Positions 29,668 through 37,467 of a DNA stretch of 64,000 bases are shown in pieces. Within the stretch, counting starts at the first letter, position 1. Each line of letters opens with the position of its first letter. Location: positions 310,001 through 374,000 of the forward strand of contig NZ_MKKI01000022.1 in assembly GCF_001942345.1 (NCBI RefSeq), read 5' to 3'. The stretch comes from Corynebacterium sp. CNJ-954 (GTDB taxonomy: Bacteria; Actinomycetota; Actinomycetes; Mycobacteriales; Mycobacteriaceae). The notes beneath the pieces are model-generated. The model searched no databases. It was not told the DNA's origin and worked only from the letters and a program-made list of their open reading frames with translations. A program made the translations under genes and the position numbers.

Positions 29668-31026
29668 AGAAGGGTCCTTTCGGGACGGGAGGGGGCACGG
29701 CGCAGAGACTCCGGGAGTGGGGCGGCGCCCGCTCCGAGACCGGCGAGGATGCGGTCGGAGAGCTCACCGAGACAACTGAGGTTGGCCATGCCGGGCCCCT
29801 GGGACATGCCGGACAGGGTGGGGAGGAACAGTGGCGGGTTCATACCGGTCAGGGCCAGGTCGGCTCCGATCCTGTCCTCGACGGTGGACGGGGTCACCGC
29901 TCCGCCACAAGCCTCGATGAGGCGGGCGACGACCTGGTCGTTCATCATGCGGGTGAACCAGAGCGGAGAGTTGCCGCGGGCGTCGACGACAAGGTCCACG
30001 AGCTCCGTACGGTCCCCGATACGCAGTTCGGCCATTCCATCCCGGTCGTGGACTGCGGAGACCCGGCCGCGGAGGTGGCTGACCCTGTCCTCGGCCATGA
30101 GTTTCTCCTGCACCTGGGCGGAGAATACGCCGCGGTCGCAGCGGTTGATCACGTCGCGACGGGCTGCATCGTCCAGGTCGGTCCAGAGTCTCGGATCAGT
30201 GTAGAGCTCGTTCTCGAAGGAACCTTCCGCACGAGTGAAGATCGTGGGGGAGGGAGAAACCACTGCGATATCGACGACATCGTGGCCGATGAGTTCCTCG
30301 ACGATGCTGGCGGAAGTCTCGCCGCCGCCGATGACCGCCACCCGGGACGCCGGGGGAAGCTGCGCAGATGACACCGCCTGCCAGAACCCCGCCACCGAGT
30401 ACACCGTCGGGAGCGGAGCGATACGCCGGTCGGACCGTCCTGGCCCGGTGAGCATCAGGCGTCGGCTTCCAGGCGTGACGATGTCCCGTCGATTCGGTCG
30501 ACGGACAGGGACCAGCCCCGGGATGAACCGTCGCGGGCAGAATCGGCGCGGAGTCCGATGCGTGTCACCTGACCGTGGACCAGCGTCATCCGCGACTTTT
30601 CCGCGGCCCAGCGCAGGTAGTCCGCCCACAGGTAGTGCCGTGGGTTGGGGTGACCGTGATCCACCCACCAGGCGTACCGGTCGGTGTCGACGAGGAAACT
30701 CGTCCATCCGATGTCCAGCAGTGTCCGGTCAACGGCCCGGTTTACCCCGTCGGCGTCTCCGGCAATGCGGGTGCGGTACGGGAATCCGATGTCTTTGGTC
30801 GGGGACGTGCCCAGCTGGTGTCGACCGTCGGTCCAGCCACCGCCGGAACGCCAGTTACCGCCGACCCCTGGTAGTCGACGACGGTGACCGTCGGCGAGGG
30901 AAGGCCGAGTGTGCGCAGAGCATGGGCCTTGGCCTGGACGGCGACGGCCTTGGGGCCGGCGCCGAGGATCACGAGTGAGGAAGCGGGGGGCTGTTCAGCG
31001 GGACGTCGGTGTGGCAGGTTCGACAC
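29664..31026 (-). CDS. L-ornithine/L-lysine N-monooxygenase (SidA/IucD/PvdA family), two one-base breaks
   Basis: FAD/NADPH enzyme that N-hydroxylates the side-chain amine for hydroxamate siderophores. It reads in three frames: LVILGAGPKAVAVQAKAHAL (FAD site, near residue 20), then GNWRSGGGWTDGRHQLGTSP, KDIGFPYRTR and HYLWADYLRW, then LMLTGPGR, YSVAGFW and VAVIGGGETSASIVEEL (NADPH site) to the C-terminus. Breaks lie near 30860 and 30458; one extra base at each (GCGG to GCCGG, GCCTG to GCCCTG) gives 454 aa. The two middle blocks match the family exactly where expected. ATG 31026 lies next to a DtxR-like box. Ornithine versus lysine cannot be told by eye. Confidence 0.88.
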
Positions 31027-31110
31027 TGTGAGGGGTGCTCCTGTGGTTGTGTGACGGTTGGGTGTCAGACTGTTTACCGGGCAGGGTACTCTGTCACGGC
31101 AGCCCTTATC

Positions 31111-31129
31111 AAAGGGTAGGAATCCCTAA
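31111..31129. promoter_or_regulatory. DtxR-like iron box between the N-hydroxylase and acyltransferase genes
   Basis: AAAGGGTAGGAATCCCTAA matches about 12 of 19 consensus positions and is itself palindromic (AGGG...CCCT). It sits in the 145-bp divergent promoter region, placed to control both genes. Confidence 0.5.
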
Positions 31130-31171
31130 GTATCAAATGTGCTGTATGACCAGCAGGAGAGGGAAGTAACT

Positions 31172-31891
31172 GTGACCGAGAACAACATCACGACGGAGGG
31201 AATGGCGCAGACGGGGGTAGTGGATCTCAGCGTCCTGCACCGACTGCGTACCGACCTCCCGGACAGCGAATTCCTCGACACCCCGCCCCGGATTCCCGAG
31301 GAGTATCAGCGGGGGGCGGACGGGATCACTCTCCGTGTGGCGGACCCGGAGACGGACGCTGAGACGGTCTCGACGTGGATGAACCGGCCCCACCTGGTCG
31401 AGACCTGGGACCAGGCATGGAGTGCGGAGGCATGGGCCGCAGACTGGAGAGCGAAGCTGTCGACCACCTACGCCGTGCCGCTGATCCTCTCCTACGACGG
31501 TGACCACGGACGTGAAGACGTGGGCTACATGGAGATCTACCGCCCGCGACGAGACGAAATCGGTCAAGCGTACCGGTCTGAGCCCCACGACCTGGGATTC
31601 CACGTCGCCATCGGCGAGGCCACGTTGACGGGGAAGGGGATCTTCGGCCCCTTCGTCGGTGATTTCGCGGCGCGACTGCTGCAGTCCGACCCGGAGTGCA
31701 GGCTGGTCATGGCGGAACCTGACGTGAGCAACCACCGGGTCCACCGGGTCATGAGCCGTGGCGGAGGGGTGGACGCCGGACAGTGGCAGCAGCGTGCCGA
31801 CCGGCGCGTCCGGCTGTTCTTCTGGCCGGGCGTGGGCGTCGATCCGCTGTCCCGGTTGAACGGCACCCCCGAGGACGGCGACCTGGTCTGA
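31172..31891 (+). CDS. Siderophore N-hydroxylysine/ornithine acyltransferase (IucB/AlcB/MbtK-like GNAT)
   Basis: 239 aa from GTG 31172 (GAGAGGGAAG upstream). Family features: LRVADPETDAETVSTWMNRP, VETWDQAW, VGYMEIYRPRRDEIG, DLGFHVAIGE (acyl-CoA binding region), LVMAEPDVSNHRVHRVM and the terminal RRVRLFFWP. These enzymes acylate the hydroxylamine made by the neighbouring N-monooxygenase, forming the hydroxamate. Divergent from that gene across a shared promoter. The acyl donor is unknown. The stop lies in a 10-bp tandem repeat. Confidence 0.83.
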   Translation: MTENNITTEGMAQTGVVDLSVLHRLRTDLPDSEFLDTPPRIPEEYQRGADGITLRVADPETDAETVSTWMNRPHLVETWDQAWSAEAWAADWRAKLSTTYAVPLILSYDGDHGREDVGYMEIYRPRRDEIGQAYRSEPHDLGFHVAIGEATLTGKGIFGPFVGDFAARLLQSDPECRLVMAEPDVSNHRVHRVMSRGGGVDAGQWQQRADRRVRLFFWPGVGVDPLSRLNGTPEDGDLV

Positions 31892-31920
31892 CCTGGTCTG
31901 ACCTGGCCTGACCTGGTCTG
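31881..31920. repeat. Four tandem 10-bp repeats at the acyltransferase 3' end
   Basis: ACCTGGTCTG is repeated four times (third copy ACCTGGCCTG). The first copy contains the TGA of the acyltransferase gene. The array runs into the gap before the convergent gene that ends at 31966. Confidence 0.8.
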
Positions 31921-31965
31921 GCCGGGTTGGAGCTTTCCCGGGCTTCGCGCCTCCCGCCTTTGGGG

Positions 31966-33282
31966 TCAGCCGGTGATGAACCGGCCGGTGACCCCGCTGC
32001 CCACCCGCCCGGACCGGCCTCCGGTGCTCTTCGGGTCGGTGACACCGGGCATGCGCACCATGGTCGTGCCGCCGGGGTGCCCACGCTGCAGCCGTTTGGC
32101 CACCTGGAATCCGTTGACCTCGGGAAGCTGCGTGAGGTCCACGGTGTAGTCGGCGTCGACGGCCCGGGGCCCGAACAGGTTGATCGCATTCGCCGTACGG
32201 GAAACGGTCGGGGGTCCGGTGGTCTCCTCCGGCAGCCCCGCCTCGATCAACCGTGCCAGGACTGCAAGGCTGATCAGCGACTGCTCGAGGTGCGGCCACA
32301 ACAACACGCCGCCAGCTCCACCGCGTTCATCGACCACCGTCACCCGGGCGAGCCGTTGTGTCCCCAGGATCACGTGGGGAACGCCGTCGACGGGACGGAC
32401 AGGGCCGGAGACAGAGAGTTTCGCCGAGCTGACCTCCACGGTCGCCCCGGGAGACTGGTCCGGGGCCTGTCCTGTTGCCCTCTCCTCCCCGTGACGCAAC
32501 CCGTCACGGACCATCTCCAGGGTGCGCAGGACGGCAGGTCCGCCGGTCAGCAGGTCACCGTCGGCACCATCGGGGAGCGCAGGGGGCGGGACGGAGTACT
32601 GACGGTCGAGGCGCCCCAGCGTCCGACCCACACCCGGGCTCAGTGGAGAGGTCCGTCCCCGTGCACGCAGTGCCACCGGTGCGGCAGGCAATCCGGCGGT
32701 GGCACGGGCGAGCATGACAGCGGTCAGGAGAATCTCGTCATGACTGACACCTGTCTGTGCCGGCAGCATGTCGAGCAGGGCATCGGCGTCGCTGACATCG
32801 AAGGTCTTGTACGTCGACGGGCCGCCGCCGGCGAAGGCGGCGGGCGGGTCCATCTCCGCCTGTGGGCCCCAGTCGCCACCGGGAGCGACGGCTTTCCCGT
32901 CCAGGAGCATCCGGGCGTCAGTGACCAGTGTGGACCAGGATTCGGCGTCGATGATCCCGCGGTGTGCACACAGCAGTACCCGCGTTTCCGACAGCAGACT
33001 GACCCGCCACACCTGGCCGTTCGCCGGGTCCAGCGACGCCGCCAGGTCGCCTGGGCCGGTGCGGTCCGCCGCGATGATGTTGGCCGGGGGGAACCGGACC
33101 GCGTCAGGGACCGTCACCACACAGTCGGCGCCGTCTCCGGTCAGCACGGCGCGCAATGCCCCGTGCGCGTCCATCAGTCCGGCGACGAGGAACCGGAGGT
33201 CGGCATCCTCGACGGGCGCGGTGGTGTCGAGCGTCGTCCAGTAGACGGCGGAGGTCGGTACCGCGGGAACCCTGAAAGTCAT
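31966..33282 (-). CDS. Stand-alone NRPS epimerization/condensation-like domain protein
   Basis: 438 aa from ATG 33282; a GTG at 33360 is possible but overlaps the upstream gene. It resembles the E-like domain inside the NRPS: HGALRAVLTGDGAD, LAASLDPANGQVWRVSLL and a catalytic region HRGIIDAESWSTLV, against HAALRAVL, LAGSLDPASGTVWRFAV and DAGVMDPASSATLL in the NRPS. In an active epimerase the site reads HHxxxDGxSW; here the second His and the Gly are replaced. The C-terminal INLFGPRAVDADYTVDL and GFQVAKRL fit the E-domain end. Function is unknown: a trans-acting or vestigial domain. It follows the sulfur genes by 43 bp and could share their transcript. Confidence 0.6.
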   Translation of the reverse strand: MTFRVPAVPTSAVYWTTLDTTAPVEDADLRFLVAGLMDAHGALRAVLTGDGADCVVTVPDAVRFPPANIIAADRTGPGDLAASLDPANGQVWRVSLLSETRVLLCAHRGIIDAESWSTLVTDARMLLDGKAVAPGGDWGPQAEMDPPAAFAGGGPSTYKTFDVSDADALLDMLPAQTGVSHDEILLTAVMLARATAGLPAAPVALRARGRTSPLSPGVGRTLGRLDRQYSVPPPALPDGADGDLLTGGPAVLRTLEMVRDGLRHGEERATGQAPDQSPGATVEVSSAKLSVSGPVRPVDGVPHVILGTQRLARVTVVDERGGAGGVLLWPHLEQSLISLAVLARLIEAGLPEETTGPPTVSRTANAINLFGPRAVDADYTVDLTQLPEVNGFQVAKRLQRGHPGGTTMVRMPGVTDPKSTGGRSGRVGSGVTGRFITG

Positions 33283-33325
33283 GCCCTGCAGGTTACCGGC
33301 TGTCCGGGACCCGACGGCACCGAGG

Positions 33326-34399
33326 TCACAGACGGCGTCCGGGCACGGGATCGTCGCCACTCAGCGCGGCACGGCCGATCACCGTGAGTTTTTCACGGCG
33401 TCGGTCGTGGAGCGTGTGAGTGCGCAGGTCACGCCAGTGACGTGCGAGCGCCCGGCCGCGGTCACCCGTCGCTCCTCCTGTCCCGGTGAGCTCGAAGATC
33501 CGGGACGCCAGGTCGACGGTCAGAGCACCGGTCATGGCCTTGGCCGCGGCAACACTGAGGGAGGCGGAGGCGCCCGGTGCGGTACCTGACCAGACCTCAT
33601 CGACCGAGCGCCCTGCTTTCTCGAGGACGGCCTCGGCCGCAAACTGCTGTGCGACAAGTTCCCCCGCCACGTGGGCCGTGAGCGGATCCGGGTCACGGGA
33701 GTGTGCGATCTCCAGGGCGGCATCCAGGGCGGAGCCGGAGATGCCTACGTCGATGGCAGTGTGCAGCAGCTGGGCGAAGGCTCCGTAAGCAGGAGGCGTG
33801 AGGGGTGATGACCTCGACACGGATCCCGACACGGGCATGTACCGGATGTCGTCTGCGTGTACCTCGACGTCCTGCAGAATGACCGTGCCGGATGCGGTGA
33901 ACTCCTGGCCCAGGGCCGTCCAGTCGTCGAGGACGGTCACCCCGGGGGTGTCCACGGGGAGGAAGACGACGAGGCTTTGGTCGTCCTGGCCGGGGTGCCG
34001 GGCGGTGACGGCGAGAACGTCGGCGTAGGCGGAACCGGTGCAGAAGACCTTCCGGCCGTTCAGGCGGTTGTTCTCGAGAACGACCGGTGTCCCCTCGGCC
34101 TGGGCATTGGCGATGAGTGTGCCGTCGAGAAGGCGGCGGGCCCACCGCTCTTCATCGTGGGGATGGCTCCCGGTGAACAGCCATCGGCTGAAGGTCATGT
34201 GACTCTGCGGGATCTGGCCCAGGGACCCGTCCCCGGACGCCAGGATGCGACTTACCTCGGCGATGACTGAGGCGGGGAGTTCCGGACCACCGAGCCGGGC
34301 GGGGACGGTGGCGGCGAGCAGGCCGGACCTCTTGAGTCGTTCCACCGCGTCGCGGACGGCAACCGCGCGCCCGGTGCTGTTCCTGCCGGTGTCGTTCAT
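33326..34399 (-). CDS. Acyl-CoA dehydrogenase-fold flavin monooxygenase (SfnC-like)
   Basis: 357 aa, with the N-terminal helical region (AVERLKRSGLLAATVPARLG), FTGSHPHDEERWARRLLDG and NRLNGRKVFCTGSAYADVL typical of the DszC/SfnC/DMSO-type branch of the acyl-CoA dehydrogenase fold. These are FMNH2-using oxygenases or their accessory proteins in organosulfur metabolism. ATG 34399 overlaps the sfnG stop (ATGA), as in known sfn loci where sfnC and sfnG travel together. The exact reaction is not known. Confidence 0.7.
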   Translation of the reverse strand: MNDTGRNSTGRAVAVRDAVERLKRSGLLAATVPARLGGPELPASVIAEVSRILASGDGSLGQIPQSHMTFSRWLFTGSHPHDEERWARRLLDGTLIANAQAEGTPVVLENNRLNGRKVFCTGSAYADVLAVTARHPGQDDQSLVVFLPVDTPGVTVLDDWTALGQEFTASGTVILQDVEVHADDIRYMPVSGSVSRSSPLTPPAYGAFAQLLHTAIDVGISGSALDAALEIAHSRDPDPLTAHVAGELVAQQFAAEAVLEKAGRSVDEVWSGTAPGASASLSVAAAKAMTGALTVDLASRIFELTGTGGATGDRGRALARHWRDLRTHTLHDRRREKLTVIGRAALSGDDPVPGRRL

Positions 34400-35499
34400 G
34401 ACCTGACGGGGACCGGCTGCGCTGGGGTGGCGGCACGTAGCGGCTGAATGATTTCCCGTCCGAAGCGTTCGGCCTCCTCCTGGAAGTGCAGGTAGCCGGT
34501 GAGGATGAGGTCCACGCCGATACGCCGCAGCTGGTCTATGCGTTCCTCTATCTGCTCCCTCGTCCCGATCAGACCGGTACGGAACCCGTCGTTGTACTGG
34601 ACGAGGTCCTCGACGGTAGAGTTGGCCCACATTCCCTGCCCGTCGGACGTGGACTGTCCGGCCTGTTTCACTGACTCGCGGAATCCGTCGACGGCGGCGT
34701 GGGAGGCGTTGTCCACGATGTGGCGCAGTTTGTCGTGTGCCTGCTTTTCGGTGTCCTCGAGGATGACGAAGGCGTTGACCCCGATACGGGTCTCCCGTCC
34801 GGCCGCCTCGGCGTGGTGTCGGACCTTGTCGATCTGCACCGTGAGCTCATCAACGGGGGCGCCGTTGATGAAGTACCAGTCGGCGTAGGCTCCGCCGTTG
34901 GCCTGTGCGGCCGTGGAGTTCCCACCCTGGAACAGCTCGGGGGCAACCGTCGGCTGAGGGCTGATGGTGTAGTCGTGCAGCCGGTAGAAGTCGCCCTGGA
35001 AGTTCGCCGGGGACTCGGTGAAGACGGCACGCAGCACCTGGAGGAACTCGGCCGAGCGACGGTAGCGTTCATCATGCTCGAGCCAGGGCTCACCGAATTT
35101 CTGGAATTCGTCCTTCAACCATCCGGAGACGACGTTGAGCGCGAAACGGCCGTCGTGAATTTCACTGGCCGTGGTGGCCAGGTTCGCCAGGACCGCGGGC
35201 TGCCAGAAACCGGGGTGGACGGCGGCGATGACCTTGAGACGTTCGGTGGCTTCGAGCAGCGACAGGGAGAAACTCACCGACTCGTGCTGGGACTCTGCGC
35301 CGTAGGAGCCGAGATAACGGACCTGGGTCAGGGCATAGTCGAATCCGACCTGTTCGGCGGTGCGTGCGAGGGTGCGGTTGTAGTCGATACCCCAGTCGGT
35401 GCGTTGTTCGACCTCAGAGACGACCAGTCCGCCGGAGACGTTCGGCGTCCAGTAGGCGAACTGGAGGTCGCGGGCGGCGCGTGTGGTTGCGGTGGACAT
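34396..35499 (-). CDS. sfnG: Dimethylsulfone monooxygenase SfnG-like (LLM family)
   Basis: 367 aa. The N-terminus FAYWTPNVSGGLVVSEVEQRTDWGIDYN and the block FDYALTQVRYLGSYGAESQHES are characteristic of SfnG, the FMNH2-dependent enzyme that oxidises dimethylsulfone to methanesulfinate. Later motifs FALNVVSGWLKDEFQKFG and ELFQGGNSTAAQANGG fit the luciferase-like fold. ATG 35499 is chosen over an upstream frame that only overlaps the flavin reductase. A flavin reductase gene lies 13 bp upstream to supply FMNH2. Confidence 0.85.
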   Translation of the reverse strand: MSTATTRAARDLQFAYWTPNVSGGLVVSEVEQRTDWGIDYNRTLARTAEQVGFDYALTQVRYLGSYGAESQHESVSFSLSLLEATERLKVIAAVHPGFWQPAVLANLATTASEIHDGRFALNVVSGWLKDEFQKFGEPWLEHDERYRRSAEFLQVLRAVFTESPANFQGDFYRLHDYTISPQPTVAPELFQGGNSTAAQANGGAYADWYFINGAPVDELTVQIDKVRHHAEAAGRETRIGVNAFVILEDTEKQAHDKLRHIVDNASHAAVDGFRESVKQAGQSTSDGQGMWANSTVEDLVQYNDGFRTGLIGTREQIEERIDQLRRIGVDLILTGYLHFQEEAERFGREIIQPLRAATPAQPVPVRS

Positions 35500-35512
35500 G
35501 GCCGGGGGTTCC

Positions 35513-36061
35513 TCAGAGCTCTCCGACGACGGTGACCTGGGACCCGTGGAAGACCAGTGGGGTCTCCGAGGGTGCTTCCTCATGGACGCGGTCGATCTGC
35601 AGGATGGCGGTGATGTGGTCGCCTGTGTCGATGTCGTCGATGACGTGTCCGGTGAGGTGGACGGCGGCGTCGTCCACCAGGACGGCGCCACGGTCAGTCT
35701 GCCAGCCGACGCTGTCGAAACGGGTCTCGACCGGGCCGGCGAGCTGACGGACGTGCCCCTGGTGGGTGCGGGTGAGCACGGAGATCCCCAGGTGCTCTGC
35801 CGTGCGGAGCAGAGGCCAGGTCCGCGAGCTCTTCTGGACACTGACCGCGACCAGCGCTGGTTCCAGGGAGAGACCCACATAGGATCCGACGATCAGGCCG
35901 ACCGGATGTCCGTCGACGACTGCGGCGACAGTGGTGATCGGGGTGGGGATGGACGCCCATGCGCTGCGCAGGGACGTCGGTGTCAGCGGGCTGGTTGCGG
36001 CGGCCGTGTGCGTCGGCTGGGTAGGCTGGATCGGCTGGGTAGGCTGGATCGGCAAGGTCAT
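35513..36061 (-). CDS. NAD(P)H:flavin reductase
   Basis: 182-aa flavin-reductase-domain protein: FMN-binding core with VGLIVGSYVGLSLEPALVAVSV and SRTWPLLRTAEHLGISVLT. It should supply reduced FMN to the monooxygenases around it. The N-terminus holds a short PIQPTQ repeat coded by a tandem DNA repeat (about 36015-36055). It is the first gene after a perfect McbR-type operator at 36136-36151, so sulfur control is likely. Confidence 0.82.
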   Translation of the reverse strand: MTLPIQPTQPIQPTQPTHTAAATSPLTPTSLRSAWASIPTPITTVAAVVDGHPVGLIVGSYVGLSLEPALVAVSVQKSSRTWPLLRTAEHLGISVLTRTHQGHVRQLAGPVETRFDSVGWQTDRGAVLVDDAAVHLTGHVIDDIDTGDHITAILQIDRVHEEAPSETPLVFHGSQVTVVGEL

Positions 36062-36135
36062 GGGGTGTGCTCCTGTGTGGTTGAGCCGGGGCGGGGTGCG
36101 GAATGCCGGTGCACTACGTCACCTGCACCTCCGAG

Positions 36136-36151
36136 TAGACCATGCGGTCTA
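36136..36151. promoter_or_regulatory. McbR-type operator TAGAC-N6-GTCTA
   Basis: TAGACCATGCGGTCTA is an exact match to the TAGAC-N6-GTCTA operator known for McbR, the repressor of sulfur and methionine genes in Corynebacterium glutamicum. It lies 75 bp before the flavin reductase start. This supports both the genus and a sulfur role for the cluster. Confidence 0.75.
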
Positions 36152-36171
36152 TCGGAGGTGCCAGCATTCTT

Positions 36172-37467
36172 CTAAGGGGTGAATGGAACGTCCGACGCCC
36201 CTCGGACTCCGGCACTCCAGGCGTAGGGAAGTGCTGAGCTGTCCCCGGTGAGAGCGTATTTCCCGATCGCCTGCTGCTTGTATACGGCGGGGTTGTGCTG
36301 GGCGAGGGTCCGGGCGTTCCGCCAGTGCCGGTCGAGATTCAGTGCACCCGAGGCCAGGGATGCACCGCCGGTCTCGAAGAGTTCGTTGACCGCGTCGAGG
36401 ACCAGCGGTATCAGGGCGACCTGGGCCTCGGCGGCCGCGAGTTCGGCGGCATCGACTTCTTCGTCCGTTCCACCGGCGGCCTGGCTTATGAGGTCGGCCA
36501 CCGCCAGCGTGGTTGCCCGCGCAGCGAAGGCCGCGGCGTTGATCCGGCCCAGGACGGCCTGGACCAACGGGTCTTCCCGGGGAAGGTCGGCGGGAGCGTG
36601 GGAGTAGGTACGTTCGCGCCGACCGACGTGGTCCCGGGCGTCATCGGCAGCGCGCCGGACGATGCCAGACAGGGCCGCCAGGTGGAACAGCTGCAGGAAC
36701 GCAGTGTCCGGGGTCCGTCCGCCGGTGCCGTAGCCGCCAGCGGTGACTGCGTCGCTGTCCACCGGCACATTGTCGAAGATCGTCGTGCCCGATCCAGTCA
36801 CCCGTTGACCGAAACCGTCCCAGTCATCGATCTGGTGCACCCCGTCCGCGGTGACCGGCACGGTGACGGTCACGCGTTCCCCGTCAAGGTCAGCGGCGAC
36901 AACGATGACGTCGGCGAAGAGGCTGCCTGTGCTGTAGTACTTTGTCCCGTTGAGGAGGTATCCGTCTGTTCCGTCGGATCCGGTGGTGCCGGTGCCGTCC
37001 GTGCTGCGCCGGGTGAGTCTCGTCTGGTAGCGCTCAGCAGCTCCGACTCCACGTTCGGAGATGGCGTTTCCGAAGAGTGTCCCGTTGACGACGGCATGGA
37101 GACCGGCCTCTGCGGCCTCTGCGGTCTCGGTGGCATGGGCGCTAGCCGGGTCGGTGGAGTTCACCGCAGTGAGGAATCCTTCCACGGTGGAGAAGTGCAC
37201 CCGCAGCGCCTGCGTGAGATTCGGGTCCGCCGCGGCCAGGTCAATGAGCAGTGAGAATGTCTGGCGAAGTGTTGCCCCGAACCCGCCGCGGTCAGTGGGG
37301 ATCCGCAGAGTCCCGAAACCTGCGTTGCGCAGGAGTGTGATGGCTTCGGTAGGTAGCTCGCGACGGTTGTCACGGTCGGCGGCGTCTTCGGCGATGCGGG
37401 CGAAGACTGGGCCGAACACCTCCGCAAGCTGTCCGTCACTGACGGTTGTCGTGCGGGAGATGGTCAT
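36172..37467 (-). CDS. DszC-like flavin-dependent monooxygenase (acyl-CoA dehydrogenase fold)
   Basis: 431 aa from ATG 37467 (GAAGGAG upstream). Blocks such as LRNAGFGTLRIPTDRGGFGATL, LTQALRVHFSTVEGFL, YLLNGTKYYSTGSLFADVIVV, LNLDRHWRNARTLAQHNP and VYKQQAIGKYAL match the DszC/SfnC class, whose members take FMNH2 and oxidise sulfur or nitrogen compounds. It is translationally coupled to the NtaA-like gene (ATGA). The substrate is unknown; the sulfur context is inferred from neighbours and the McbR box. Confidence 0.75.
   Translation of the reverse strand: MTISRTTTVSDGQLAEVFGPVFARIAEDAADRDNRRELPTEAITLLRNAGFGTLRIPTDRGGFGATLRQTFSLLIDLAAADPNLTQALRVHFSTVEGFLTAVNSTDPASAHATETAEAAEAGLHAVVNGTLFGNAISERGVGAAERYQTRLTRRSTDGTGTTGSDGTDGYLLNGTKYYSTGSLFADVIVVAADLDGERVTVTVPVTADGVHQIDDWDGFGQRVTGSGTTIFDNVPVDSDAVTAGGYGTGGRTPDTAFLQLFHLAALSGIVRRAADDARDHVGRRERTYSHAPADLPREDPLVQAVLGRINAAAFAARATTLAVADLISQAAGGTDEEVDAAELAAAEAQVALIPLVLDAVNELFETGGASLASGALNLDRHWRNARTLAQHNPAVYKQQAIGKYALTGDSSALPYAWSAGVRGASDVPFTP

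Noticed and set aside
30455-30664. A separate small gene between the parts of the N-hydroxylase
   Set aside because: Its sequence is the middle of the SidA/IucD fold; it is one of three frames of a single broken gene.
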